Positions 10,782-20,053 of a DNA stretch of 64,000 nucleotides are shown here, one piece after another. This DNA is from Bacteroidia bacterium (lineage in GTDB: Bacteria > Bacteroidota > Bacteroidia > B-17B0 > Aurantibacillaceae): NCBI GenBank assembly GCA_016787785.1, contig JAEUTO010000010.1, forward strand, positions 186,001 through 250,000, read 5' to 3'. Both the position numbers and the translations under genes were made by a program. Numbering within the stretch: position 1 is the first letter of the stretch; every line of letters starts with the position of its first letter. Under the pieces are notes generated by a model. The model did not search any database, was not told where the DNA came from, and saw only the letters and a list, made by a program, of their open reading frames with translations.

Positions 10782-12641
10782 TTAATCAATAATTAGTTTC
10801 TTTCTTAGTTTGTCTTTTCCAATTTCTACTTCAACAATATAAATACCTTTTGATAATTTACTTACATCCATTACCGATCTGTTGTCTATATTTTTTGTTG
10901 AAACAGTTAACATACCTAACGAATTGTATAAATTACAATTAAAGATAGAACCCTGGATCTCAACCGTAATATTGTCTTTTGCGGGATTTGGATAAACCGA
11001 TAACGCAGAGATATTGCTATTTAAATTTTGAATACCTGTTGCAAAACCTACGCAGGTAGATGTAGAGGTGGTACAACCATTATTTGCTTTTACAGTAACC
11101 GTATAACAGGCAGGAGGTAAATTGCTGGCTGTGGCGGCATTACCGCCACTTGGTGCCCAGGTATATGTAAAAGGAGCAGGGCCACCGGTAGCATTTACAG
11201 AAGCAATTCCTGTGCTGCAGGTGCCACAAGACGCGTTAGTAGTGCTTGTAACAGCATTAATATTATTTACAATATTTACTGTTTGGGTAGACATAACAGT
11301 AGTTGTTGTATTGTTTGCGGCTAACAATGTAATGGTATGCACTCCGGGAGAAGCGAATGAAAATACTGGGTTAATAGCATTTGAGGTTGCGGGTGTTCCG
11401 CCCGAGAAGGTCCATGTATAAGATGTTGAAGAGGTACTTGTATTTACAGCGCTGTAACTTCCTCCCGGACACATAGAGGCCGGAAAATTAAAACTTGGTG
11501 CAGGGTTTTGATATAAATGTGATTTGAGCATGAATAGGCCATTCCTTTGATCGCAGGCAAAAATATTCTTACTTGGTAAGTATGGGTATGACCCCCATTG
11601 ACCATCATAATTATCACCTGACCAATTATTATTATTACCACCACCCTGATAAAAGGTATCAAAATATCCAACGAGCGTTGGAGTAGACGGCGAGGAAATA
11701 TTGTAAAGCTGCAACCCGTCTTGATAGCTACTCATAAAACAAAGCGAGTTACTTACCATAAAAGGATTATGCGGCGTAGTTTGTGGAAACTGGTTTGTAA
11801 TAGCAAGCACTTGTATGTTAGAAAGATTGGTAACGTTTGCCACCTTAATTGGTTTACCTGTTGGCACTTCATCAGTAAACACAAGCGTATGATGATCGGG
11901 CGTTAAAGCACTACTGTGATTATAACCTGAACCTGAATATGTGGTTAATGATCCTAATTGTGTAAATGTATTATTGCTATTGTATTTTAAAACATATAGT
12001 CCCTGATTGCCACAAGATGCGTAAACGGTGTCGTTCACAGGCATCATATCGTGCACATAACTTATAAAAGGAATGTCCTGTTTTAATTCGCGTAATAATA
12101 CAGGAACAGAAGGTGTTGCCAAACTATAAACGTTCATACTGCTTGTGGTGTTGTTACTGTAGGTTACTCCCGCAACATATAGTTTATTTCCGTCAACCCA
12201 AAGTGTATGCCCTCTTTTAAATAACGATTGACTGTCGTAAACAGTATGAACACTATCCGGTAAATATTGCATATCAAAGATCTGGAAACTTGCAGGCCCC
12301 CCGTCATCAGTAATAACGTAACAATAATTTTGGTAAGTTTTTAATTCACGCCAAACAGTATTTGTTTTTTTTCCGGCTTTGTATGCGCTAACTGTAGGCG
12401 TTAAAGGATTTGTAACATCTACCCAAAACGTACCGCTTGCAGAACCAGCAATGGCATATTCTTTATTCTTGTTTGCCTGATACCAACCCCAACAACCTGA
12501 ATACTTATCGCCATAAGAGTTAGTGTAAGTCTCTGGGCTTATTATGCTGATCATAGTAAAATTGCTGGCAGAGTATACTTGTGCTTTCGAAACAAAAGCG
12601 GTAAATATAAAACCTAAAATAAAGAAATATTTAAACTTCAT
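10782..12641 (-). CDS. T9SS-secreted choice-of-anchor B protein with PKD and SprB-like domains
   Basis: The 619-residue protein has a signal peptide (1-20). The choice-of-anchor B domain covers about 25-375, with LVIVD-type blades such as 'SGCWGWYQ', 'EYAIAGSASGTFWVDV', 'YVHDM' and 'ASCGNQGLYVL'. A PKD domain follows (about 380-460, 'YTWTFSGGTPATS'), then an SprB-type repeat (about 462-520, 'CSTGIASVNATGG'), and a C-terminal T9SS type A sorting tail (VYPNPAKDNITVE ... GIYIVEV). The type IX system would export it and usually anchor it on the cell surface. It is the longest of three tandem paralogues; the other two lack the PKD and SprB parts. Confidence 0.85.
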   Translation of the reverse strand: MKFKYFFILGFIFTAFVSKAQVYSASNFTMISIISPETYTNSYGDKYSGCWGWYQANKNKEYAIAGSASGTFWVDVTNPLTPTVSAYKAGKKTNTVWRELKTYQNYCYVITDDGGPASFQIFDMQYLPDSVHTVYDSQSLFKRGHTLWVDGNKLYVAGVTYSNNTTSSMNVYSLATPSVPVLLRELKQDIPFISYVHDMMPVNDTVYASCGNQGLYVLKYNSNNTFTQLGSLTTYSGSGYNHSSALTPDHHTLVFTDEVPTGKPIKVANVTNLSNIQVLAITNQFPQTTPHNPFMVSNSLCFMSSYQDGLQLYNISSPSTPTLVGYFDTFYQGGGNNNNWSGDNYDGQWGSYPYLPSKNIFACDQRNGLFMLKSHLYQNPAPSFNFPASMCPGGSYSAVNTSTSSTSYTWTFSGGTPATSNAINPVFSFASPGVHTITLLAANNTTTTVMSTQTVNIVNNINAVTSTTNASCGTCSTGIASVNATGGPAPFTYTWAPSGGNAATASNLPPACYTVTVKANNGCTTSTSTCVGFATGIQNLNSNISALSVYPNPAKDNITVEIQGSIFNCNLYNSLGMLTVSTKNIDNRSVMDVSKLSKGIYIVEVEIGKDKLRKKLIID

Positions 12642-12651
12642 TTGATTTGAA

Positions 12652-14058
12652 CTAGTGGTTAATGATCATTTTTTTATTTACTGTCTGATCTTTTTCTGTT
12701 ATAGAAATTACATAGCTTCCGTTTGCAAACGTATTTACATCTACAATTTCAGAAACATTGCCGCTAAATAGTTTTTCATAAACTACCTGGCCCAAGGTAT
12801 TCGTTAACTGAACTTTTGTATCGTTTGTTGTAGCGTAATTTATCGAGACCTGCTTTGATGCAGGGTTTGGATAAACGATAAAACTATTAGCAGACATTGT
12901 TTTGTCCTTTACACCAACAGAAGTACTAAATGTTTGCGTTGCATCTAAAAGAAAAACTCCGTTCTGCATGTCTACAGCAATGATAATACCGCTAGGCAAA
13001 TAAGGGTAAGCGCCCCAGTTACCACGGTAATCATTTCCATTATAATTGCCAGTATTAAAACCACCTTGGGGGTGAGTATCAAAATAACCCGATAGAACTG
13101 CATTGCCCGGAACTGAAATATCATAAATATTTAATCCATCCTGGTAACACGACACTATTGCCCATTTATTACCAATGAGGTAAGGGTTGTGTGGCGTGGT
13201 TCCTGTGTGGGGTTTAAACGTTTGAATAGGCTGAACGTTACTAAAGTTTTGCACATCCACAAAACGAATAGGTAAAGCTGCAGGTACTTCATCGCAAAAT
13301 AATAAATATTTGGCATCCTGTGTAAGCATGCTGGCATGGTTATAAGCAGAGGCCGCGTAGCCTGAGTAAGATCCTAATTGAGTAAACGTGTTGGTTGCAC
13401 TTAATCTTAATAGGTACATACCTTGGTAACCGCACGATGCAAAAACGGTATCATTTCGCACGTACATATCATGCACATAATTGATCGCTGGAATATCCTG
13501 TTGAACAGTTCTTAGCAATAACGGAGCTGTTGGCGTTGCCAAACTATAAACGTTCATAGCAGCAGTTGCAGTAGTAGAGTAGGTTACTCCACCAACATAC
13601 ATTTTGTTACCGTCAATAAATACCGTATGCCCACGTTCGAAATAACTTTTTCCGTTATGAACTAAAGTAACAGTAGAAGGCAAAGTGCTCATATCAATTA
13701 TCTGGAATGTGTTTGGCGCACCATCATCACTCACAACATAACAATAGTTCTGGTAGGTTTTAATTTCTCTCCAGGTGCAACCGGTTTTTCCGGGTACAAA
13801 GGCCGACAGGCTTGGTGTTGCAGGAACGGTAACATCAATAAAATAAGTACCATTGCTGCCGCCAACAATAGCATATTCTTTACCGGTGCTTGTTTGCTTC
13901 CAGCCCCAGCAACCAGAATATTTTCGGCCGTCTGTGCCCTGATCAGTAGTGTTCGGACTAATTAAACTAATTAAATTTATATTCTGGCTAGGATAGGTTA
14001 CCTGCGCCGAAGAAAACAGTGATGATAAAATCGATAAGCAAAGTAGAATTTTTTTCAT
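12652..14058 (-). CDS. T9SS-secreted choice-of-anchor B protein (second paralogue)
   Basis: The 468-residue protein has a signal peptide, one choice-of-anchor B beta-propeller-like domain (about 22-375) and a T9SS sorting tail (VYPNPASKQVSINY to the end). Shared landmarks with the flanking paralogues are SGCWGWKQ, EYAIVGGSNGTYFIDV, YVHDMYVRNDTVFASCGYQG and GNWGAYPYLPSGIII. Only 10 bp separate it from the downstream paralogue, so the two are probably cotranscribed. Members of this family are extracellular; no binding partner or activity is established to my knowledge. Confidence 0.85.
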   Translation of the reverse strand: MKKILLCLSILSSLFSSAQVTYPSQNINLISLISPNTTDQGTDGRKYSGCWGWKQTSTGKEYAIVGGSNGTYFIDVTVPATPSLSAFVPGKTGCTWREIKTYQNYCYVVSDDGAPNTFQIIDMSTLPSTVTLVHNGKSYFERGHTVFIDGNKMYVGGVTYSTTATAAMNVYSLATPTAPLLLRTVQQDIPAINYVHDMYVRNDTVFASCGYQGMYLLRLSATNTFTQLGSYSGYAASAYNHASMLTQDAKYLLFCDEVPAALPIRFVDVQNFSNVQPIQTFKPHTGTTPHNPYLIGNKWAIVSCYQDGLNIYDISVPGNAVLSGYFDTHPQGGFNTGNYNGNDYRGNWGAYPYLPSGIIIAVDMQNGVFLLDATQTFSTSVGVKDKTMSANSFIVYPNPASKQVSINYATTNDTKVQLTNTLGQVVYEKLFSGNVSEIVDVNTFANGSYVISITEKDQTVNKKMIINH

Positions 14059-14172
14059 ATGATAGAGTTATATTAACAAATATAATCTATTTAAGACATT
14101 AAAACAACGCCGTTTGTCTAATTAATTTTACCGCCTGTTGTAATACTTTTTAGCAGTAAATGACATTAAAAA

Positions 14173-15585
14173 TTAATGATAAATGACCAGTTTTTTGTAA
14201 TTGGTATAACCCTGTTCTGTAATAGAGATAAGGTAGGTTCCCGCTTCGAAGGTGCTTATATCCAACCTTTCGCTAATCGAGCCGCTGTAATTTTTTTGTA
14301 AAACTACTTCACCTAAAATGTTTTTTAGTTCCAGTTTTGATGCATTAGCAGTATTATAGCTAACCTGCAGGTTTCCCCAAGCCGGGTTAGGATAAATAAT
14401 AAATTCTGTATTTTTTGTCGAATTGTTTTTTATTCCCACTGGATTATTATAGGCATTTGTAGGATCTAAAATAAACAGGCCGTTCTGCATATCTGCTGCA
14501 AGAATAATACCGCTGGGTAAGTAAGGATAGGCGCCCCAGTTGCCTCTGTAGTCTGCGCCAAAATAGTTACCAATATTTCCACCGCTTTGCGGGTAAGTAT
14601 CAAAGTAACCGGAGACCGCGGCGTTGCCGGGTTGAGAGATGTCGTATATGTACAAGCCATCCTGGTAACATGAAACCACAGCCCATTTATTGCCAATTAA
14701 AAAAGGGTTGTGTGGTGTTGTGCCACTAAAAGGTTGAAAGGTTTGTACAGGTTGAATGTTGTTTAAATTCTGCACATCTACGTATCGAATGGGAGAGCCC
14801 GCTGGCGACTCATCGCAAAATAACAGGTGTTTTCCATCTTGTGTTAATCCGCTTGAGTGATTATAGGTTGCAGGAGCATAACCCGTATAAGAACCTAATT
14901 GCGAAAATGTATTTGTAGTGTTGTTAAATTTAAATACATATAAGCCTTGATAACCGCAGGATGCAAACACGGTGTCGTTTCTAACGTACATATCATGCAC
15001 ATAACTTATTGCCGGAAAATCCTGACTCAATTCTCTTAAAAGTACCGGCGCACTTGGCGTGGCAATGCTATAGATATTCATGGGTGATGTTGTGTTATTA
15101 AAATACCTAACACCACCAACGTATAATTTGTCTCCGTTTATCCACATGGTATGGCCGCTTTCAAAAATATTATTGTTATTGTGCACTACAGTAACGGTAC
15201 CAGGCAGTGTACTCATATCAATTATTTGAAACAGATTGGTTCCGACCTGATCGCAGCTTATGTAACAATAATTTTGATAGGTCTTTACTTCTCTAACAGT
15301 AACATTTGTTATTCCGGGTACAAAAGCCGAAACGCTGGGTGTTGTTGGATTGCTCACATCAATAAAATAGGTGCCGTGGCTGGCGCCAACAATGGCGTAT
15401 TCTTTATTTAAACTTGACTGATACCAACCCCAGCAGCCATTGTATTTTCTTCCATCCGGTCCAATGGTTGTTGTATTCGTATTTGGATCGATCAATCCCA
15501 GGAGAGAAATATTTTGACTGGGATACGTTTGCGCTTTAAGAACAAAAGAAAATAAAATTGAAAAATATAATGGTAATTTTTTCAT
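14173..15585 (-). CDS. T9SS-secreted choice-of-anchor B protein (third paralogue)
   Basis: The 470-residue protein has a signal peptide (1-18), one choice-of-anchor B domain and a T9SS tail (IYPNPAWGNLQVSY to the end). It is very close to the 12652-14058 gene along its whole length, including YVHDMYVRNDTVFASCGYQG and GNWGAYPYLPSGIIL, and clearly less close to the 10782-12641 protein. This points to two duplication steps, the latest producing this pair. A 114-bp gap before the next paralogue leaves room for a separate promoter. Confidence 0.85.
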   Translation of the reverse strand: MKKLPLYFSILFSFVLKAQTYPSQNISLLGLIDPNTNTTTIGPDGRKYNGCWGWYQSSLNKEYAIVGASHGTYFIDVSNPTTPSVSAFVPGITNVTVREVKTYQNYCYISCDQVGTNLFQIIDMSTLPGTVTVVHNNNNIFESGHTMWINGDKLYVGGVRYFNNTTSPMNIYSIATPSAPVLLRELSQDFPAISYVHDMYVRNDTVFASCGYQGLYVFKFNNTTNTFSQLGSYTGYAPATYNHSSGLTQDGKHLLFCDESPAGSPIRYVDVQNLNNIQPVQTFQPFSGTTPHNPFLIGNKWAVVSCYQDGLYIYDISQPGNAAVSGYFDTYPQSGGNIGNYFGADYRGNWGAYPYLPSGIILAADMQNGLFILDPTNAYNNPVGIKNNSTKNTEFIIYPNPAWGNLQVSYNTANASKLELKNILGEVVLQKNYSGSISERLDISTFEAGTYLISITEQGYTNYKKLVIYH

Positions 15586-15616
15586 GCAGTAAATTGGTAC
15601 TAACGAATTTAAGTAA

Positions 15617-17356
15617 TTAAAACAAAGCGGTCAATCCAAAATGTATCTTTCCGCTTCTGAGGTCAAAGCCATTATTGAATTGGTTGCCAAGTGCATAATT
15701 CAACGTTAAGATCCCTGCCTTTGTTTCAAAATTTATTCCGGCTCCAACCGCCAAAGGCATGTCTTTTATATAATTGGCATTGCTGTTATTTTCATACCAG
15801 GCGCCCTCTGCAAACAATAATAAGTTTGAGTTTTGCGAAAATAAAAAACGGTATTCTAAAGTTGGAATTACATAAGTAGAAGCGAAAATACTTTCTTCAT
15901 CAAAACCTCTTAATGTTCTTAAACCACCAATCCTGAATAATTCATTTTTAAAAATGGTAGAGTTACCAAATATAGAAGCGCCCTGCACACCTAATTTTAA
16001 AACATTATTGCGGTACAATTGAATAAAAAAATTCATGTCGCCTTCAAACTGGTATTGCGTTGAGCGTAATAATAAATTCTGATAAGCCACTTCGTTAACT
16101 TTCGCATTTTTTTTAATGATGCGGTTGCCCGTTTGTCCAACTACGTTAATAGCAAAACCTTTGTGTGGGTTAAAACGGTAATCTAATTTTTCAAACGTTA
16201 TACCAGCACCGTATGACTGTGTTGTAACATCTGCATAATCGGGCAGAGTTGTAACGTATTTTAAAGCGCTGGTGGAAATTAGATTTGTGTTGCGCTGTTT
16301 GTAAAACACTTTAAAATTATTAAGGCCTTTAAAGTAATATTGTAATCCGATATTATTATTGATATCAATAAAAGAAGTATCGCGGCGATAGATCTTTAAC
16401 GAATAATCTGTGCCAACAGGTGTGCCAAATAAATAAGGGTAAATTACCCGGCCTTTAAAGTCTTGCGTTTGTGTTTGCAGGCGGCGCCATTCCAGATCAA
16501 AGGTCTCACCATTCCTAAAAATACCATTAACTACTTTTAGTTTTACATCACCGGTAACAACGGTTTTTTTTGTATTGGCATCGGGAAGTAAACCAATTAT
16601 CCCATCAAACTGCGAGGCATTTTTTTTATCAAGGAATAAGATAAGTTTATTTGTTTTGTTGGTAAGACGCACTATTTGCGATTGTTTTTCGAACACAAAA
16701 GGCAATTGTTTTATTTTTTGAGAAATGCCTTTCGTCAACTCTTCGTTATAAGGCATGTTTTCCTTTACAGATAAATAACGGTGTAAAAAGCCTTTGTTCA
16801 CTTTTGCATTCCCAATAACTGTAATGGAATCAATTTTAAATAGTTTATTTTTCTCAACATTTAAAACAGCGCTAAAGCTGCCTTCCTGCACGTCAACACT
16901 GTCAAGCTTTACAGCTGCAAAAGGGTATCCGTTATTTTCGTAATACAATAGTATTTTTTCTAACGTGCGCGCTACTTCTTTATACCTGAATGCCTTATTA
17001 AAATATAATTTTTCACTTACGCCTAAGCGTGAAGCAAGCCCGGGGTTGAGGTTGCCTAATTTTAAATATGCTACTTTATAAATTTTATTCTCAAAAATGT
17101 AAGAGGTTACAGCATTGCTATCAATAATGGTGCTATCCCTTGCCAGCAAATAACCTTTGTTTTGGAGGGTTAAAATAATAGTGTTTACTTCTTTTAATGC
17201 ATCGGTAGTTGTATTGAATTTTTTTAGATAGTTGAGTTTGACTACTTCACTTTTAGGTGATGTAGCAATTACCTTAAGACTTGTATTTTGCGCTTTTGTA
17301 AAGGCGCAACTAAGCAGTACGAGCAAAAAACTTAAATATTTTAAAAAGATCTTCAA
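15617..17356 (-). CDS. BamA/TamA-type Omp85 outer-membrane protein
   Basis: The 579-residue protein has a signal peptide (1-22), POTRA-like repeats (about 25-255, with one unit 'FKIDSITVIGNAKVNKGFLHRYL') and a 16-strand-type barrel at about 260-579. The Omp85 lid-loop motif is visible as GGLRTLRGFDEES, with the RGF arginine. It is shorter than canonical BamA (~800), consistent with the TamA/'BamA-like' branch of Bacteroidota. It inserts or translocates proteins across the outer membrane. The start is TTG at 17356; no ATG lies between it and the upstream in-frame stop. It is 31 bp upstream of three T9SS substrate genes on the same strand, so one transcript is possible. Confidence 0.85.
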   Translation of the reverse strand: MKIFLKYLSFLLVLLSCAFTKAQNTSLKVIATSPKSEVVKLNYLKKFNTTTDALKEVNTIILTLQNKGYLLARDSTIIDSNAVTSYIFENKIYKVAYLKLGNLNPGLASRLGVSEKLYFNKAFRYKEVARTLEKILLYYENNGYPFAAVKLDSVDVQEGSFSAVLNVEKNKLFKIDSITVIGNAKVNKGFLHRYLSVKENMPYNEELTKGISQKIKQLPFVFEKQSQIVRLTNKTNKLILFLDKKNASQFDGIIGLLPDANTKKTVVTGDVKLKVVNGIFRNGETFDLEWRRLQTQTQDFKGRVIYPYLFGTPVGTDYSLKIYRRDTSFIDINNNIGLQYYFKGLNNFKVFYKQRNTNLISTSALKYVTTLPDYADVTTQSYGAGITFEKLDYRFNPHKGFAINVVGQTGNRIIKKNAKVNEVAYQNLLLRSTQYQFEGDMNFFIQLYRNNVLKLGVQGASIFGNSTIFKNELFRIGGLRTLRGFDEESIFASTYVIPTLEYRFLFSQNSNLLLFAEGAWYENNSNANYIKDMPLAVGAGINFETKAGILTLNYALGNQFNNGFDLRSGKIHFGLTALF

Positions 17357-17426
17357 TAAGTAGTATAACGCATGTATAAATTATTAGTATATTAGTTACC
17401 TAAAATCACACAAAATTAACATAATC

Positions 17427-18491
17427 ATGCGTAAAATTTATTTACTTGCTTTTACAAGCTTTTTAACTGCGGTTTCTGTGGCTCAACCCATCACATTAAC
17501 CAGTGCCAACTTCCCAACAGGTGGCGATACTGTGAGGTATACCAATGCACAGTTAAATTCGGTAGGTAATTATACGCAAACCGGTGCAAATTATACATGG
17601 AATTATACGGCATTAGTTTATGCAAGTCAGGGTCGCCGTGATTTTAACCTCGCGCTTCAAACGCCATATGCTTTCTTTTTCTTTGGCTCCAACGAGTATG
17701 GCGAAAAAATTGCAGATAATATTGCTGCCGGTCCCTTAACCATTACTAATTATTACAATTACTATAAAAAACAAACAACACCTATTAACGCCTTTGTGGC
17801 CGATGGTATTGGTATGACCTTTAGCAGTATTCCTGTTCCAAGTTATTTTTCTGATAAGGACGAATTATATACTTTTCCTTTAACGTATGGTGATTATGAT
17901 AGCACTACGTTTAAATTCTCAACCCCAACTACTACCGCTTTACCTTTTGTTTACAAGAAAACAGGGTACCGCGTAACAAAAGTTGACGGGTGGGGAACGG
18001 TAACCACTCCTTATGGCACGGCGCCATGTATACGTTTGTTAACTACACAATACTCGCAGGATACCATTAAATACAACGCTTTCGCTTTTGGTTTTCCCAA
18101 TAATCAACGCAGTTATCAGTGGTTAACCGCCACAGAAAAGATTCCTTATTTGGAAGTTACGGGAGCTTTAGCCGGTACAAATTTTACGCCAAATACCGTA
18201 AGATACAGAGATGTTTACCAAAACCCGGCGGGCTTGCACGAAAGTACCGATATAAGCGCAATGGAAATGTACCCTAACCCTGGCAAGGATAAATTGTGGC
18301 TAAATTTTACCCGCAAAGGCGAGTTTTTAGTTGAAATTTTAGGCTTAGACGGGAAGTTGATAAAAGGCGGTAATTTTGATTCGGTAAACATAGGTCAATC
18401 GCTTGATATTAGTGACTTAAGCCCATCGCTTTACGTTATAAAAGTAAGCGAAAAACAAAAAGCATATTATTACAAATTTATAAAAGAGTAA
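17427..18491 (+). CDS. T9SS-secreted protein of unknown function
   Basis: The 354-residue protein has a signal peptide (1-19, ending VAQ). A beta-rich middle region with many Thr, Tyr and Asn covers about 20-275, and a T9SS sorting tail (MYPNPGKDKLWLNFTRKG ... SPSLYVIKVSEKQ) ends the protein. The middle resembles a class of Bacteroidota surface proteins that start 'ITLTSANFPTGGDTVRY' and have no assigned function. It is divergent from the BamA-like gene, with 70 bp between them. Confidence 0.75.
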   Translation: MRKIYLLAFTSFLTAVSVAQPITLTSANFPTGGDTVRYTNAQLNSVGNYTQTGANYTWNYTALVYASQGRRDFNLALQTPYAFFFFGSNEYGEKIADNIAAGPLTITNYYNYYKKQTTPINAFVADGIGMTFSSIPVPSYFSDKDELYTFPLTYGDYDSTTFKFSTPTTTALPFVYKKTGYRVTKVDGWGTVTTPYGTAPCIRLLTTQYSQDTIKYNAFAFGFPNNQRSYQWLTATEKIPYLEVTGALAGTNFTPNTVRYRDVYQNPAGLHESTDISAMEMYPNPGKDKLWLNFTRKGEFLVEILGLDGKLIKGGNFDSVNIGQSLDISDLSPSLYVIKVSEKQKAYYYKFIKE

Positions 18492-18551
18492 TTTTTTATT
18501 TTTTTTAATTTAATTATTCTACTATTTTCGCAATGTTAAAACTTTAAAACT

Positions 18552-18905
18552 ATGTCAAGTCACGATCATCACGATAACCATTCAAACGAACCAAAAGCGG
18601 TTTCATTTACAGTACCTTTTATTTTAGCCTCGGTAACGCTGGTACTTATTTTTCTGTTCTTAAGTTTGTGCGATCCAAAAAAACATGGTGAATGCGAGTG
18701 CAAAGAAGATTGCTCTAAGGAGTGTATGGAAGCTTGCGAAAAAGGCGACCATAGCAAGCACCCTGCAACAATGGGACACGAAGAGCATAATGCAGACGCA
18801 AAAAGTGAGCATACAGAAACTAAGGATACAATGGCTGTTGAAACATCTGAGCACACTGCAACAGATACAACGCATAAAGAAGCTGCTCACGAAGCCCACC
18901 ACTAG
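18552..18905 (+). CDS. Small membrane protein with His/Cys/Glu-rich domain, possible metal binder
   Basis: The 117-residue protein has a His-rich N-terminus (SHDHHDNH), one membrane helix (about 20-41), and a Cys/Glu/Lys-rich segment (CECKEDCSKECMEACEKGDH, six Cys) followed by a His/Glu/Thr-rich tail ending AHEAHH. The many His and Cys residues on both sides of the membrane helix suggest metal binding, but no known motif is complete. The region has no strong homology that I recognise. The gene ends before a clear terminator. Confidence 0.65.
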   Translation: MSSHDHHDNHSNEPKAVSFTVPFILASVTLVLIFLFLSLCDPKKHGECECKEDCSKECMEACEKGDHSKHPATMGHEEHNADAKSEHTETKDTMAVETSEHTATDTTHKEAAHEAHH

Positions 18906-18933
18906 TATAATCTAACATTTATAATTTAAAATT

Positions 18934-18962
18934 AAGTCATCTCTTAGGAGGTGACTTTTTTG
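18934..18962 (+). terminator. Intrinsic terminator after the His/Cys-rich membrane protein gene
   Basis: A 10-bp stem (AAGTCATCTC with GAGGTGACTT, including one G-T pair), a TTAG loop and a run of seven T bases lie 29 bp after the stop at 18905. Confidence 0.88.
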
Positions 18963-19082
18963 TTTTTGGAATTGTTATATTTGAAAGGCGAAAGCAAATG
19001 CGTACAAACGCTTACAAATATTTATAAACGGATTTATGGCGCTTAGCGAGTAGTTATAATTCATTGCCGCAGCAGACGACTA

Positions 19083-19808
19083 ATGAAAAAAATCATCTCG
19101 TTAATAATATTAGTCGTTGTGACTAGCTGCGACAGCTTGGACAAAAATGCTGCCTTGACAAAAGAGTCCGTTACTCAAAAACATGCGGACAGCGCCTCGA
19201 CACTTTTAAAGGACTCTATTGTCTCCCCAGACAATACAGCGGACACAGTTGTAACAAAAAGGCTTTTGAGTTTTGTTAATTATCTTGACTCAATAGGCTT
19301 TAATTGCGACTCGAATAGAATAAAAAAACTATTTGGGCGCTATTCTAAAAGCCCAAGATTTACAGTAAAAAACCATTTCTTTTATTCAGCAACCCCAGCG
19401 ACAAGTGGGCTGTCTTACTACTTTAATTACTTCGCAAAAAATAAAAAAGACAATCCTGACTGGCGTTTAGACACTGTAACAATTAAATCATGTAAAAGTA
19501 TCGTTTGGTATTTCTTCTCTGAGCTAACACCAGACAAAACAGACAATGAAAAATGGTACACCGACGCTATTATTGAAGAATGGAAATTCAAAAACAGTTC
19601 TTCCGCAAAAACATCCGCAGAAGAAATTGGTAGAATGGCACCCCGACTATATTTTAACGTGGGTGCCTTTGTTTGCCACATTGACAATTATATGTACATA
19701 ATTACTTCACGCTCCTCTGGTAGTATGTGGACATTGAGAAAACCTGTTTTTAAAACATTTGCAACAAGAAATAAAGTGACAGTAACTAATATCGACAAAT
19801 GGTATTAG
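19083..19808 (+). CDS. Lipoprotein of unknown function carried in a putative cassette
   Basis: The 241-residue protein has a lipoprotein signal ending VVTSC, with Cys16 as the acylation site. A Thr/Ser/Asp-rich linker (about 20-58) precedes a globular domain with several Trp and Tyr residues (PDWRLDTVTIKSC, YTDAIIEEWKFK, SGSMWTLRKPVFKTF). I recognise no family. Every Asp is encoded by GAC (16 of 16), and AC-rich codons are favoured throughout; both are unusual next to flanking genes and support horizontal acquisition. The ATG follows a short leader without a clear Shine-Dalgarno sequence. Confidence 0.7.
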   Translation: MKKIISLIILVVVTSCDSLDKNAALTKESVTQKHADSASTLLKDSIVSPDNTADTVVTKRLLSFVNYLDSIGFNCDSNRIKKLFGRYSKSPRFTVKNHFFYSATPATSGLSYYFNYFAKNKKDNPDWRLDTVTIKSCKSIVWYFFSELTPDKTDNEKWYTDAIIEEWKFKNSSSAKTSAEEIGRMAPRLYFNVGAFVCHIDNYMYIITSRSSGSMWTLRKPVFKTFATRNKVTVTNIDKWY

Positions 19809-19847
19809 TGTGGCAGAAACCGACAGAAATACTGCGTGGCGGCAACG

Positions 19848-20033
19848 CGTTATAACACACGCTAAGCAACAGTTTGGCAGACGTCATAGCTTTTGCAAAT
19901 GCGGTCGCTTCGCAGGGACAATTATTTTCGCTTTGCAAAAGTCCAATAAGCAGTTATCTTTGTTGTTACCATTTCGGCAGGACACAGTTTCAAATCAAAC
20001 CGTTGCTTAGCGCGAAACCGTAACGTTAATCTT
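19848..20033. repeat. Long imperfect palindrome, attC-like recombination site
   Basis: Outer arms at 19861-19875 (GCTAAGCAACAGTTT) and 19997-20011 (AAACCGTTGCTTAGC) pair at 14 of 15 positions. Inner arms at 19890-19899 (CTTTTGCAAA) and 19932-19941 (TTTGCAAAAG) pair perfectly but off-centre, as in attC sites with unpaired spacers. Flanks read AACGCGTTATAAC on the left and CCGTAACGTTAATC on the right, loosely matching integron core sites. No gene fits inside; a 66-codon open frame here is incidental. Confidence 0.5.
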
Positions 20034-20053
20034 CCAACTCGATAATATTTGAA

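Larger units (their letters stand above)
19035..20033 (+). mobile_element. Single-gene mobile cassette with attC-like 3' boundary (putative)
   Basis: One lipoprotein gene (19083-19808) is followed by a ~180-bp imperfect palindrome (19848-20033) and preceded at 19038-19066 by 'GCGCTTAGCGAGTAGTTATAA', which shares the octamer GCTTAGCG with the right end of the palindrome (20004-20011). All 16 Asp codons of the gene are GAC, unlike the neighbouring genes, which mostly use GAT. This resembles integron-like gene cassettes I know from Bacteroidota genomes. No integrase gene is in the window. The exact ends are not determined. Confidence 0.45.

Noticed and set aside
11122-11421. 99-codon frame antisense to the first choice-of-anchor B gene
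   Set aside because: Hydrophobic, no start context and fully inside a well-supported gene.
19810-20010. 66-codon open frame after the cassette lipoprotein
   Set aside because: It covers the attC-like palindrome and shows no protein-like pattern; the DNA structure explains it.
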